Source: JACRPZ01 sp040758255
Lineage (GTDB): Bacteria > Nitrospirota > Thermodesulfovibrionia > UBA6902
Direction of reading: 5' to 3'
Length of the DNA: 33,972 bases
NCBI GenBank assembly: GCA_040758255.1
Contig: JBFLVX010000007.1
Span: forward strand, 1-33,972
In this document: one piece after another, positions 8,029 through 16,068 of the stretch
Layout of the letters: each line of letters opens with the position of its first letter
How positions within the stretch are numbered: position 1 is the stretch's first letter
The notes under the pieces: generated by a model
The model's database searches: none
Seen by the model: the letters and a program-made list of their open reading frames with translations, nothing else
What the model was told of the DNA's origin: nothing
Made by a program: the position numbers and the translations under genes

Positions 8029-8082
8029 CAGGTCCCTCCTTGTTTAATAGGTTGAACTGGTTTTTTATTATGGTTATGAATA

Positions 8083-8111
8083 ATTGTAATTGTCTTTATT
8101 CACACAGTCAA
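8083..8111 (-). promoter_or_regulatory. Sigma70-type promoter upstream of the mini-gene
   Basis: Minus strand: TTGACT (complement of 8106-8111), 17-base spacer, TACAAT (complement of 8083-8088). The expected start is near 8076, giving a leader of about 48 nt before the 12-codon frame. It lies just past the end of the DUF2238 gene. Confidence 0.6.
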
Positions 8112-8132
8112 GGGGAAAAGCTGAACAGCACA

Positions 8133-8801
8133 TCAGCGAGTATCTTGTTCCGTGAGATGTTTATCATGCACTTTAGTAAACATAACGACCGCAACGATCG
8201 AGCCAATGAGACACAAAAACATATCGGTCTGAGTGTCCCAGATGTAACCCTGCGTCCCAAGAAATGCTTCTGTATCAGTCGGGTTGGAAAGGGAAGCCAT
8301 CCATTCAATAATTTCGTATACTGCTGAAAAAGCGAGAGGCACTGCTATGGCTAAAAAGCCCAGCCACTTGCCTCGTCTGAGCGGCGAGGTGCGCGCTATA
8401 ATTTCCCGCGTATATATTGCCGGACAAAACCCCTGCATGAAGTGACCGATCTTATCGTAATTATTACGTGTCCAGCCGAACCAATCTTCCATCCAGAAGC
8501 CAAGCGGCACCTTGGCATATGAATAATGGGCGCCCAACATAAGTATCATGGCATGAATTGCGATGAGGGTATAGGTTAAATTGCTCAGCGGAAATCTCTT
8601 ATACGTAAATAGCAAAATCGGCAGGACGATCATGAATGGCATGGTTTCCAAAACCCATGTAAGGCGGGTGTCAAGAGGCTTAATTCCTGACCAAGTCCAA
8701 AAAGCCAATACGATTAGCAAAAGCGCGATATGATATTTCTTTGATGACATGTCCAAAGAATTAGTTTTTTCGGATAATGGTTGAGAAAACCACGATTTCA
8801 T
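8133..8801 (-). CDS. DUF2238/YjdF-type inner membrane protein
   Basis: A 222-residue polytopic membrane protein with about six hydrophobic segments. Family signatures: WTRNNYDKIGHFMQGF, SAVYEIIEWMAS and FLGTQGYIWDTQTDMFLCLIG, whose conserved His, Glu and Asp residues lie at membrane edges. Biochemical function is unknown for the family. The ATG overlaps the stop of the 5-formyl-THF cyclo-ligase as ATGA, so it is the last gene of the five-gene operon that starts at 13180. A second Met at residue 18 could be an alternative start, but the overlap favours the longer form. Confidence 0.85.
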   Translation of the reverse strand: MKSWFSQPLSEKTNSLDMSSKKYHIALLLIVLAFWTWSGIKPLDTRLTWVLETMPFMIVLPILLFTYKRFPLSNLTYTLIAIHAMILMLGAHYSYAKVPLGFWMEDWFGWTRNNYDKIGHFMQGFCPAIYTREIIARTSPLRRGKWLGFLAIAVPLAFSAVYEIIEWMASLSNPTDTEAFLGTQGYIWDTQTDMFLCLIGSIVAVVMFTKVHDKHLTEQDTR

Positions 8802-9388
8802 TCCTTACAGTTAATAACTCGTTTATCGGTGACGATCAGATCAACTCTTATGTCATGCGGTTCTGATGGTATCTTCTCTGCTATCTGCTCTTCAAAGGCA
8901 AGGGCGATGGTTGTTATGCGGCCTTTGGTTTTTGAGAGTCTTTTTGACTTGTGGCTGAGTAGTTTGTCGTAATAGCCTGCGCCGTATCCGAGGCGGTTGC
9001 CCTTAAGGTCAAAGCCGATGCCGGGAATTATCTCTATATCAATCTCATTCAAACCCATGCTCCGTGTCCTTGAAGGAACAGGCTCAGGGATGCCCATGTA
9101 TCCCGTCGAGAGTTCTGAGATGTCATGAACTTCATATAGCTTCAGTTGTTTGTGTTCAGTATCAACCACAGGCAGGGCAACTCTCTTTTTGAGCTTGAGA
9201 GTATTTTGTATCGCCTTCAGCGTGTCTACCTCAGAGCGGAATGATGCGTAGAATAATATAGTCTTTGCATCTTTGAAATATTCAAGAGAGAATAGCCTCT
9301 TTCTGATGACGCTGTCTTTTGCTTTCTTATCCTCACCAGTGATATTGTCCCTTTTAGCTAATAAGGACTCCCTGAGGCTCTTCTTCAA
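8798..9388 (-). CDS. 5-formyltetrahydrofolate cyclo-ligase
   Basis: ATP-dependent conversion of 5-formyl-THF to 5,10-methenyl-THF, which recovers folate trapped in the 5-formyl form. The 196-residue length is typical. Signatures: KKSLRESLLAKRDNI at the N-terminus, YASFRSEVDT, and the ATP/folate loop FDLKGNRLGYGAGYYDKLL. The start codon is TTG, overlapping the cooC stop as TTGA; the next gene overlaps its stop as ATGA. Placement beside a nickel-enzyme maturation ATPase ties folate repair to C1 metabolism. The usual symbols are fthC or ygfA. Confidence 0.94.
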   Translation of the reverse strand: MKKSLRESLLAKRDNITGEDKKAKDSVIRKRLFSLEYFKDAKTILFYASFRSEVDTLKAIQNTLKLKKRVALPVVDTEHKQLKLYEVHDISELSTGYMGIPEPVPSRTRSMGLNEIDIEIIPGIGFDLKGNRLGYGAGYYDKLLSHKSKRLSKTKGRITTIALAFEEQIAEKIPSEPHDIRVDLIVTDKRVINCKE

Positions 9389-10158
9389 ATAATCTCCTCC
9401 AGCCTTCTCTTAATCTCTTTTGCCTCATCAACTGCTTTTAGGGATGCAGCGTAAGATGGCAGCCCCTTAATGTCAGCTTCCATGATCTCATTATTGAAGC
9501 TCATTGCGCCTATGAAATCAATATCGCCGAGGGCTTTTTTTATAAAGAGTATATCCTCATCATTTCGTATCTTATTTGCAGAGGCGAGGACCTTCTTTAC
9601 CCCAAGACCCTTCGCAAGCTCTTTCACTGTAAGTGCTGTCTGAATGCTCCTCTGTCCGGGCTCCACAACGATTATAAAGGCATCAACGCCTTCCGTAGTC
9701 CCCCTTGTAAGGTGCTCTATGCCCGCCTCCATATCTACGATCACAACCTCTTCTCTCTCAACGATTAGATGTTTTAACAGCCTTCTCAGAAGCGCATTTT
9801 CCGGGCAGTAACATCCTGATGAAGCGGTCTTTGATTTGCCCATTATAAGAAGCGTGATGCCGTCAATCCTGCACCCGAATTCATCGGGAATGTCATCAAC
9901 TTTGGGGTTGAGTTTGAAGATTCCGCCGATGGAGCCTGCCTTTGCGCCTGTTCTCTCCTCTATCAATTCAGGGATCTCAGCTATCGGCCGTAACTTTTCG
10001 AGTTTCTCTTTTGATATGCCTAAAGCAGCGGCAAGGTTTGCGTCAGGGTCTGCATCCACTGCTATGACTTTTTTACCTTCCAAAGAATAGAGATAACTTA
10101 GCAGGGCGGATAATGTTGTCTTGCCTACTCCGCCTTTTCCTGTTATTGCTATCTTCAT
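9385..10158 (-). CDS. cooC: CooC/AcsF-type nickel-insertion ATPase
   Basis: A 257-residue SIMIBI-class P-loop ATPase. The N-terminus has the deviant Walker A KGGVGKTTLSALLS; AVDADPDANLAAALGI follows; SSGCYCPENALLRRLL contains the CxC motif that binds nickel/zinc at the CooC dimer interface; VDMEAGIEHLTRG is the signature of CooC/AcsF. These proteins load nickel into the C-cluster of CO dehydrogenase or the A-cluster of acetyl-CoA synthase. No CODH/ACS gene is in this window. It overlaps the chemoreceptor stop (ATGA) and the cyclo-ligase start (TTGA), so it belongs to the same transcript. A related role in another metal enzyme cannot be excluded. Confidence 0.88.
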   Translation of the reverse strand: MKIAITGKGGVGKTTLSALLSYLYSLEGKKVIAVDADPDANLAAALGISKEKLEKLRPIAEIPELIEERTGAKAGSIGGIFKLNPKVDDIPDEFGCRIDGITLLIMGKSKTASSGCYCPENALLRRLLKHLIVEREEVVIVDMEAGIEHLTRGTTEGVDAFIIVVEPGQRSIQTALTVKELAKGLGVKKVLASANKIRNDEDILFIKKALGDIDFIGAMSFNNEIMEADIKGLPSYAASLKAVDEAKEIKRRLEEII

Positions 10159-12290
10159 TTGAAATCACCCTGAGCAGGGAGCTTGAATTGTTCCATCTCG
10201 GATGATAGCCTCTTTTCAAGCTCCACAAGGTGTTTTGCCATCTTGTCGTGATTATTCATGGTATGCAGATTTGTATCTGCAACCTCGTTGATATTCTTTA
10301 AGGAACTGACGACATGGCTTATTGCCTCGCTCAGATTCTCAACTGCGGACATTATATTTTCTGAGAAGTTGTGCGTATCGCTGATAGTCTTGGAAATGAT
10401 CTCGCTCCCTTTTGACTGTTCCATCATGCTGTGCTTTAATTTATCGGCTATGTCCTTTATTTCCTCCACAGACTTTATTATCAGATCGCTTCCTTTTTTC
10501 TGTTCATCCGCTCCTTTATTTATACTGATAACCTGCTCGGTATTTTTTAATACGATGTTCGAAATCTCAGCGCACCACGATACTTGTTTTTCCACGGCTT
10601 CTGAGATATTGCCCGCCATTTGCGCGGAACGGGAAGATATGGCCTCAATCTCCTTAAGAACATTGTCCGCTCGCATTGCGGACTCAATGCTTTGATCAGC
10701 GCCGATCACAATATCATTCACCATGGTTATTGCCTCTTGTACCTCACTCTGCACCGCCTGTATTACACTCTCTATCTGTTTCACATGCTCGGTTGTGTTG
10801 GTTGAGAGCGTTCTCACTTCATCGGCTATAACGGCAAAGCTCTGTCCGTGCTCGCCTGCCTGAGATGATATGATGGCCGCGTTGATGGAGAGGAGGTTTG
10901 TCCGGTCTGCCAGATCACGTATGACGTCGAGTATCTGCCCTACGCTGGAAGACTTTGTGCCCAGAGACTGAATGACCCGGCTGTAATTATCTACAAGTAA
11001 TTTATTCTTTCTGTTTATCTCAATCATCTTTTTCAGGGTTGAAGTGCCGGCATCTTTTGCTTTCATGGAAACCTCTTCGGCAAATTTTTTAGATTCCTTG
11101 GCGCGGGCCCCGACATCTGTAATGGAATTGTTAAGGTCCCTTGTGCCGACATTTGCCTGCTGGGATGATGAAGACAGCGAGTTAAGAAAATCAAGAGTAT
11201 TGCCCATGTTTGCGTTTATCTGTATCAGTGACGAGGTCATTCGCGCTACTTCATCGAACATCTTTTCAATAAAATCTGATATCTCCTTGATTGACGCTGC
11301 CATCTCATGAGTGGAGGATGTTGAGCCTTCCAAAGAGATAGTCAGTTTTTTTACCTTAGAGTTTATTGAATGGAGCACTTCATCCATCTCACTGACTGAC
11401 AATGTTACTATGTCAATATTGCCGCTCTGATGCCGCGCGCCTTCGGATATCTCTACGGTGTTCCGCTCCAGTTCGCTTGCGGAGGTTTTAATATCAACAG
11501 AGGCCTTGCGGATACCCCTTACAAGCTGCCGGAGGTTCTTGACCATGGTAGAAATGCTCGCTATGAGCGGCCCCATTTCAGGGTCGCTTGACTCGTCAAT
11601 ATCCTGCCTGAGGTCGCCGGCTGCCACTTCTCTTGAAACTACAACGAGATCCTTTATCGGTTTTGTAAGGGTTCTCTGAAGCAGGAAAGCAACAGCAATT
11701 CCTGACAGGACACCTGCAATGCCTATGATTATGCTCAGCGTCATGGCTGCCTTGCCCTGTTTTAATATCGCTGTCTGCAGCAGGCTTATGCTGTTACGGT
11801 AGTTGTTCTTCAGCGTGCTGATTGTTGTATTGGCATCATTCTCAATATCAATAAGCGTCCTCTCCCATGAGCGGGCGCCTTCGCCGGTCTTCCGTATAAG
11901 AATCTCCTGATGGTAGGCCATCATCCCGACCTTGTACTCTTTTAACTTCTTCGTGAAAGTTTGCATCAATTCCGAGTTTTCTTCAGGCTCAATAGAAGGG
12001 GTCAGCTTTTCTGAATTATCGAGCAGGACGTTGATGTTCTGTATAAGGGGGGTTATATCGGTCTTCTCTTCTATTACGAAAGTGGAGAGCGCTCTGCGGA
12101 GCTCTATAAAGTCCGTCAAAAGCGTATCAATATTCTGGAGCTGCGCCCTGCGAGTCTCGATCGTATTAAGCTGGCCTTCAATATAAGAGATGTGAGAGAT
12201 CCACAGGATACTGATCAGGGCGATAATGCCGACCAGTATCCCGAATCCTATATAGCGTATCTTGCGGATTGATAACGATTGAAACCTCAT
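10155..12290 (-). CDS. Methyl-accepting chemotaxis protein, 4-helix-bundle type
   Basis: A 711-residue transmembrane chemoreceptor. Membrane span 1 is at about 14-32; a helical periplasmic region of about 145 residues (EYKVGMMAYHQEILIRKTGE and similar) looks like a four-helix-bundle ligand domain; span 2 is at about 182-204; a HAMP domain follows to about 258, then a long coiled-coil signalling domain. The hairpin tip reads RTNLLSINAAIISSQAGEHG then QSFAVIADEVRTLS, a divergent form of the usual tip that contacts CheA/CheW. It starts 8 bp after the EB_dh-like periplasmic protein and has no obvious ribosome binding site, suggesting coupling. Its ligand is unknown; the neighbour could be a binding-protein partner (inference). 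Confidence 0.92.
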   Translation of the reverse strand: MRFQSLSIRKIRYIGFGILVGIIALISILWISHISYIEGQLNTIETRRAQLQNIDTLLTDFIELRRALSTFVIEEKTDITPLIQNINVLLDNSEKLTPSIEPEENSELMQTFTKKLKEYKVGMMAYHQEILIRKTGEGARSWERTLIDIENDANTTISTLKNNYRNSISLLQTAILKQGKAAMTLSIIIGIAGVLSGIAVAFLLQRTLTKPIKDLVVVSREVAAGDLRQDIDESSDPEMGPLIASISTMVKNLRQLVRGIRKASVDIKTSASELERNTVEISEGARHQSGNIDIVTLSVSEMDEVLHSINSKVKKLTISLEGSTSSTHEMAASIKEISDFIEKMFDEVARMTSSLIQINANMGNTLDFLNSLSSSSQQANVGTRDLNNSITDVGARAKESKKFAEEVSMKAKDAGTSTLKKMIEINRKNKLLVDNYSRVIQSLGTKSSSVGQILDVIRDLADRTNLLSINAAIISSQAGEHGQSFAVIADEVRTLSTNTTEHVKQIESVIQAVQSEVQEAITMVNDIVIGADQSIESAMRADNVLKEIEAISSRSAQMAGNISEAVEKQVSWCAEISNIVLKNTEQVISINKGADEQKKGSDLIIKSVEEIKDIADKLKHSMMEQSKGSEIISKTISDTHNFSENIMSAVENLSEAISHVVSSLKNINEVADTNLHTMNNHDKMAKHLVELEKRLSSEMEQFKLPAQGDFK

Positions 12291-12298
12291 AGCTGTTT

Positions 12299-13180
12299 TT
12301 ATTTAAATACGAGGTAGAGATTCTCTGAAATTCTTCCCTGCCCGTACCAGTGAGGCGCTGTTTTATCAATTGGTTCACCGTACAGGCCGGGGATTGCCAC
12401 TCCGAAAAGGTACTTTTTGCCGGATGAAGGGGAAAACTGGATATCATCAGTGTGCCCGGTGTTAAGCTTTCTTGCAAACTCGATAGTCCAGAGGCCTGCT
12501 TTCCATATCCCTTTTGCCTTGATATCAGCACGGCTCCCCGTGGGCGTAACTGAGATATGCTGGTCTGCTACATCGCCCGCGTAATCCGTCATAAGCCGTT
12601 TCTTCTCTGACGCATCGCCTTCGTCGCCTTCGCGCGTCAGGTAGCGCTTTTTATTGCTCTTGCTCGTTACCTCCTGAGATTTCTTGCCGTCTGTTGAGGA
12701 GAGCCTGTGTATCTTGTCATCTGCATAGCCTGCTGGATCTGAACGGTTGGCCTTCCAATACCATACATCTGAGGTGTAAGTATCATCCGAGAACTCCGAG
12801 AGGTCCACCTCTTTAGCCTCCATATTCCAATTGAAGTTGAAGGTATCTTCCCTCTGAGGCCCTAATGAGTATGCCTTAAGCGCCTTGTCCCAGACCCACG
12901 GCTTGTGCAGCCTGTCTTCGGTCTTGTCAGGGTATGTTATGAGGAAGTAAATCTGATCATCGGTGTAAAGGGCCTTCAATGTTATGTCACCGCCTGTTCT
13001 TACGTCCTTAACTGTAATGGCGCTGGCGGACTTCCATGCGCTGTCTGAAGCTGAACCGTCTATCACAGGCGGGGCGCTGGCCTTGCTTGCCGCAATTGTC
13101 TGGGCTGACATGGCTTTTCCGGAAATAATAAAGATAAATGCAAAGACTGAAAGAACTGATACGGCAAAATATTTCTTCAT
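12299..13180 (-). CDS. Periplasmic ethylbenzene-dehydrogenase-related haem-binding (EB_dh/CBM9-like) protein
   Basis: A 293-residue secreted protein; residues 1-25 are a clear signal peptide (cut near MSAQ). The rest reads as one CBM9-like beta-sandwich: PPVIDGSASDSAWKSA at the start, LKALYTDDQIYFLITYPD, HKPWVWDKALKAY, REDTFNFNWN, and near the end GLWTIEFARKLNTGHTDDIQF, the usual signature of the haem-binding gamma subunit family of ethylbenzene/DMSO-type dehydrogenases. There is no CxxCH, so any haem would be b-type and non-covalent. No molybdenum enzyme subunit lies nearby, so this is a stand-alone member placed directly before a chemoreceptor. Strong ribosome binding site (AAGGAGG). Family call is solid; haem binding and role are inferred. 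Confidence 0.82.
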   Translation of the reverse strand: MKKYFAVSVLSVFAFIFIISGKAMSAQTIAASKASAPPVIDGSASDSAWKSASAITVKDVRTGGDITLKALYTDDQIYFLITYPDKTEDRLHKPWVWDKALKAYSLGPQREDTFNFNWNMEAKEVDLSEFSDDTYTSDVWYWKANRSDPAGYADDKIHRLSSTDGKKSQEVTSKSNKKRYLTREGDEGDASEKKRLMTDYAGDVADQHISVTPTGSRADIKAKGIWKAGLWTIEFARKLNTGHTDDIQFSPSSGKKYLFGVAIPGLYGEPIDKTAPHWYGQGRISENLYLVFK

Positions 13181-13224
13181 TCTAATACCTCCTTAGTGAG
13201 TGTTATTTGCTTGTTACGATTAGT

Positions 13225-13254
13225 ATAGTATTTTTTTAGCGAGATTGCATCTAA
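13225..13254 (-). promoter_or_regulatory. Probable promoter of the EB_dh-MCP-cooC operon
   Basis: Minus strand: TTAGAT (complement of 13249-13254), 18-base spacer, TACTAT (complement of 13225-13230), followed by an AT-rich leader and the AAGGAGG before the ATG at 13180. The -35 is only moderate. Confidence 0.4.
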
Positions 13255-13269
13255 AATAATTGAGGAAGT

Positions 13270-14094
13270 TTATCCGATCTTTGAGATGAGAGCCTGACGC
13301 ATCAGGTCAACCGGGGGCTTGATACCTGTCCATAGCTCAAACGCCAGTACCCCTTGCCATAGAAGCATGCCTAAACCGTCAAGTGTTATCGCGCCTCTAT
13401 TTTCAGCCTCTTGCAGGAGTTTTGTCTTTTTATAAATTAGGTCGCATACAACTGTATCTGGCGTGATGAAATCAGGATTTAACGGCAGAGGGTCATCCTG
13501 CCTGAGTCCAAGAGGGGTTGCATTGATTATAATGTCAGGCTTGCCCGGATTTTCTAATTTATCCAGCAGAAAGACATTGCCCCGTATCTTATTAAGGTCG
13601 CCCGCCAGGGCTTTTGCCTTTGGCTTGTCAACATCATACATAGACAGCCTTGATGCCTTTTCACTCAGATAATAACTTATCGCCCTTGATGCTCCGCCTG
13701 CGCCGATTACCAGTATCTCTTTATTGTCAATCAGCACGCCTTTTTCTGTCAGAGAGCTGATAAAGCCTCTGCCGTCAGTGTTATGCCCTGTCAATACACT
13801 ATCATTATTAACAATAGTATTAACAGCGCCGATGAATGACGCCTCTTCATGCACCTTGTCAAGAAGCAGTATGACTTTTTCCTTATGAGGGACGGTTATG
13901 TTTACGCCTATAAGGTTCAAGGCCCTTACAGCGCGGACAGCATTTGGCAGTTCTTCAGGAGCGACCTTGAAGGGGAAATAACAAATATCAAGGCCGAGGG
14001 ACTTGAACGCGGCATTATGCATGGCAGGCGACAGGGTATGCTCCACAGGGAAACCGAATAAGCCTGCTATTTTAGTCTTGCCACTTACATCCAT
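13270..14094 (-). CDS. aroE: Shikimate dehydrogenase
   Basis: NADPH-dependent reduction of 3-dehydroshikimate to shikimate in aromatic amino acid synthesis. The 274-residue length is normal. N-terminal substrate domain: GLFGFPVEHTLSPAMHN, GVNITVPHKE with the catalytic lysine, GHNTDGRGF with the catalytic aspartate. NADP domain: VIGAGGASRAISYYL, then INATPLGL and the C-terminal GLGMLLWQG. The ATG at 14094 lies 23 bases inside the upstream DUF512 gene and has AAGGAG six bases ahead of it, so the overlap is credible. Confidence 0.96.
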   Translation of the reverse strand: MDVSGKTKIAGLFGFPVEHTLSPAMHNAAFKSLGLDICYFPFKVAPEELPNAVRAVRALNLIGVNITVPHKEKVILLLDKVHEEASFIGAVNTIVNNDSVLTGHNTDGRGFISSLTEKGVLIDNKEILVIGAGGASRAISYYLSEKASRLSMYDVDKPKAKALAGDLNKIRGNVFLLDKLENPGKPDIIINATPLGLRQDDPLPLNPDFITPDTVVCDLIYKKTKLLQEAENRGAITLDGLGMLLWQGVLAFELWTGIKPPVDLMRQALISKIG

Positions 14095-15373
14095 GCGTCG
14101 CTCCTTTCAGCAGGCCTTCAGGGGTTGATTCAACCGGCACCACCTTCATGCCTACACTCTCTTCAATATCCTGAAGAGTGACATTATCAAGAAATAAATT
14201 TGAGCTCTCCCTTAAAGCAACATCAGGCACAAGCAGGCATTCAGCCTTGGACCTGCCCACGATCGTTTTCAAAATATCCTTTCCGGTAAGCAGTCCGGCT
14301 ACAGTTACGGTCTGGCCGAAAAACCTGTTCTCAACCTCAAAAAGGTCTACTGTCAACCCTTCTATCTTATTCAGCCTTTCAACAAACTCTTTCAGAAACG
14401 GCATGAATGATGTTCCTGTAAATGTTGCCACTGTAGAGGGTGGATCAATTTTTCCTGGAAGCTTGAGCTTCTTTGCCTGATTAATAAAAAGAGGTGTAAG
14501 CCCAACGCCGTTCTCTATCTGAGGCAGGTCCCCGTATGTCTTGAGCGGAGGGAAGGGGAGCCCGGCCTTTATGTAAAACTCATCAGCAAGATAAACCAGC
14601 GGATCGCCGTGCCTCCGCTTTAGCCTGCCCTGGATTTTGTGCATCTCGTCAATGATCTTTACAGCGTCGCTTTTTTCAACCGGCTTAACGCTGCCCTTTC
14701 TGTATTTTGTCAGACCTACAGGCACGACAGCGATGGATGAAATGTACGGATAGAACTTCTCAAGGTCTTTAATGGTTCTGGAAAGCTCCTCTCCGTCATT
14801 TAAACCCGGACATATTACTATCTGCGTGTGAAGCCTGATTTTTTTTGATGCAAACCCGGAAATCTCTTTCAAAATATCAGGGGCCTTTGGGTTGCCTAAC
14901 ATCTTCCTTCTCAAGCTGTCATTGGTCGTATGCACTGAGATATAGAGCGGGCTGAGTCTCTGCTCAAAGATGCGTTTTTTATCGTCTGATGAAAGGTTTG
15001 TGAGTGTAATATAATTGCCGTACAGGAAAGAGGAGCGGTAATCATCATCTCTTAAGTAGAGCGTCTTGCGCATCTTTTGAGGAAGCTGCTTCACAAAACA
15101 GAAGACGCACTTGTTCTTGCAGGACTTGACTCTAAAGGGTTTGATCTTAATTCCAAGATCGGTACGCTCCCTCGGGTTTCTCTTTATCTTTATGGTATGC
15201 ACCTCACCTTCGCGCTGTATTTTGAAATTGAGGGCATTGTCTTTCAGATAGTACATGTAATCAATAACATCCCTGACAGGGTTACCGTTCATCTCAACGA
15301 TGACGTCGCCTTTTTGAAGCCCTGCTTCATGAGCTATGCTGTTTTCAGCTATCTGGTTGATAGTGGCGTTCAT
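14072..15373 (-). CDS. DUF512 family PDZ-radical SAM protein
   Basis: A 433-residue cytoplasmic protein. An N-terminal PDZ-like domain (AENSIAHEAGLQKGDVIVEM, about residues 5-65) is followed by a radical-SAM-like core with CKNKCVFCF (CxxxCxxC) at about residue 85, FLYGNYITLTNLSSDD, and STVATFTGTSF with the rest of the DUF512 domain. This is the family found across Firmicutes and many anaerobes; the molecular function is not established. It starts 7 bp after pgsA and ends inside aroE, so the three genes form one leftward unit. Confidence 0.88.
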   Translation of the reverse strand: MNATINQIAENSIAHEAGLQKGDVIVEMNGNPVRDVIDYMYYLKDNALNFKIQREGEVHTIKIKRNPRERTDLGIKIKPFRVKSCKNKCVFCFVKQLPQKMRKTLYLRDDDYRSSFLYGNYITLTNLSSDDKKRIFEQRLSPLYISVHTTNDSLRRKMLGNPKAPDILKEISGFASKKIRLHTQIVICPGLNDGEELSRTIKDLEKFYPYISSIAVVPVGLTKYRKGSVKPVEKSDAVKIIDEMHKIQGRLKRRHGDPLVYLADEFYIKAGLPFPPLKTYGDLPQIENGVGLTPLFINQAKKLKLPGKIDPPSTVATFTGTSFMPFLKEFVERLNKIEGLTVDLFEVENRFFGQTVTVAGLLTGKDILKTIVGRSKAECLLVPDVALRESSNLFLDNVTLQDIEESVGMKVVPVESTPEGLLKGATHGCKWQD

Positions 15374-15380
15374 ATATTTT

Positions 15381-15926
15381 TTAAGCGTTTTCCGAATGGG
15401 CGAGCTTCATGCCCCTGAATACATACTGAAGCCCTGATACAGCGCAGAGAAATGCGGTCAGCATATATAGCGGCATCGGAATAATAAATTCATTCTTAAT
15501 ATTTATTGCGATAAGAGCAATTCCGATCAGTAAGAACTGAGCGGCGTTTGAAGCCTTTCCGAAGATGGTAGGCTCGATCTTCGGGCTATGCCCCAGAACA
15601 TAGAGGATCAGGCAGCCGGTTATTACTATCAAGTCCCTGCTGATAACGACGATAGTTATCCATGCCGGGATGATGCCGTATATGCTCATTAAGACAAAAG
15701 ATGTGACAAGGGTGAATTTGTCCGCAATCGGATCCAGCACGCTTCCAAGGGCGGTTGTCTGGTTTGTAAGCCTCGCCGCAAGTCCGTCTAATATATCTGT
15801 GACGCCTCCCGCTATAAATATGGCAAGGGCATAGCCGTATCTGCTGTAGATAAATGCGGCCACGAAGAATGGGAGCAGAAGTATTCTCGTTAATGTAAGA
15901 ATGTTTGGGAGATTCTTTATTCTCAA
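15381..15926 (-). CDS. pgsA: CDP-diacylglycerol-glycerol-3-phosphate 3-phosphatidyltransferase
   Basis: Inner-membrane enzyme for phosphatidylglycerophosphate, the precursor of phosphatidylglycerol, which is also the lipid donor for the Lgt enzyme encoded nearby. The CDP-alcohol phosphotransferase signature is intact: DGLAARLTNQTTALGSVLDPIADK fits DGxxAR-x8-GxxxDxxxD at about residues 43-65. Four to five hydrophobic segments follow. Length 181 is usual. The start is a TTG with GGAG six bases upstream; no better start exists in frame. Named by similarity to PgsA; other CDP-alcohol transferases share the motif, but the N-terminal LPNILTLTRILLLP favours PgsA. Confidence 0.9.
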   Translation of the reverse strand: MRIKNLPNILTLTRILLLPFFVAAFIYSRYGYALAIFIAGGVTDILDGLAARLTNQTTALGSVLDPIADKFTLVTSFVLMSIYGIIPAWITIVVISRDLIVITGCLILYVLGHSPKIEPTIFGKASNAAQFLLIGIALIAINIKNEFIIPMPLYMLTAFLCAVSGLQYVFRGMKLAHSENA

Positions 15927-16007
15927 GCAGAGCTCCGTACAAGCAGGAATTTATCCTTAATCAGTATGGTGTTATAGTTTAATTTCTAAAGCGAATCTTT
16001 AATAACT

Positions 16008-16042
16008 GAACAACCCCTTCAGACAATCCGAAGGGGTTGTTC
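16008..16042 (-). terminator. Terminator hairpin downstream of fhs
   Basis: GAACAACCCCTTC (16008-16020) and GAAGGGGTTGTTC (16030-16042) make a perfect 13-bp stem with a 9-base loop, 26 bases after the fhs stop codon. The following minus-strand sequence (AGTTATTAAAG) is AT-rich but lacks a clean T-run, so efficiency is uncertain. Confidence 0.75.
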
Positions 16043-16068
16043 CAAGCTTATATATCTTTCTTATTAAT

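Noticed and set aside
12178..12531. 117-codon open frame across the EB_dh/MCP junction
   Set aside because: It is antiphase to two well-supported genes and has no recognisable motif.
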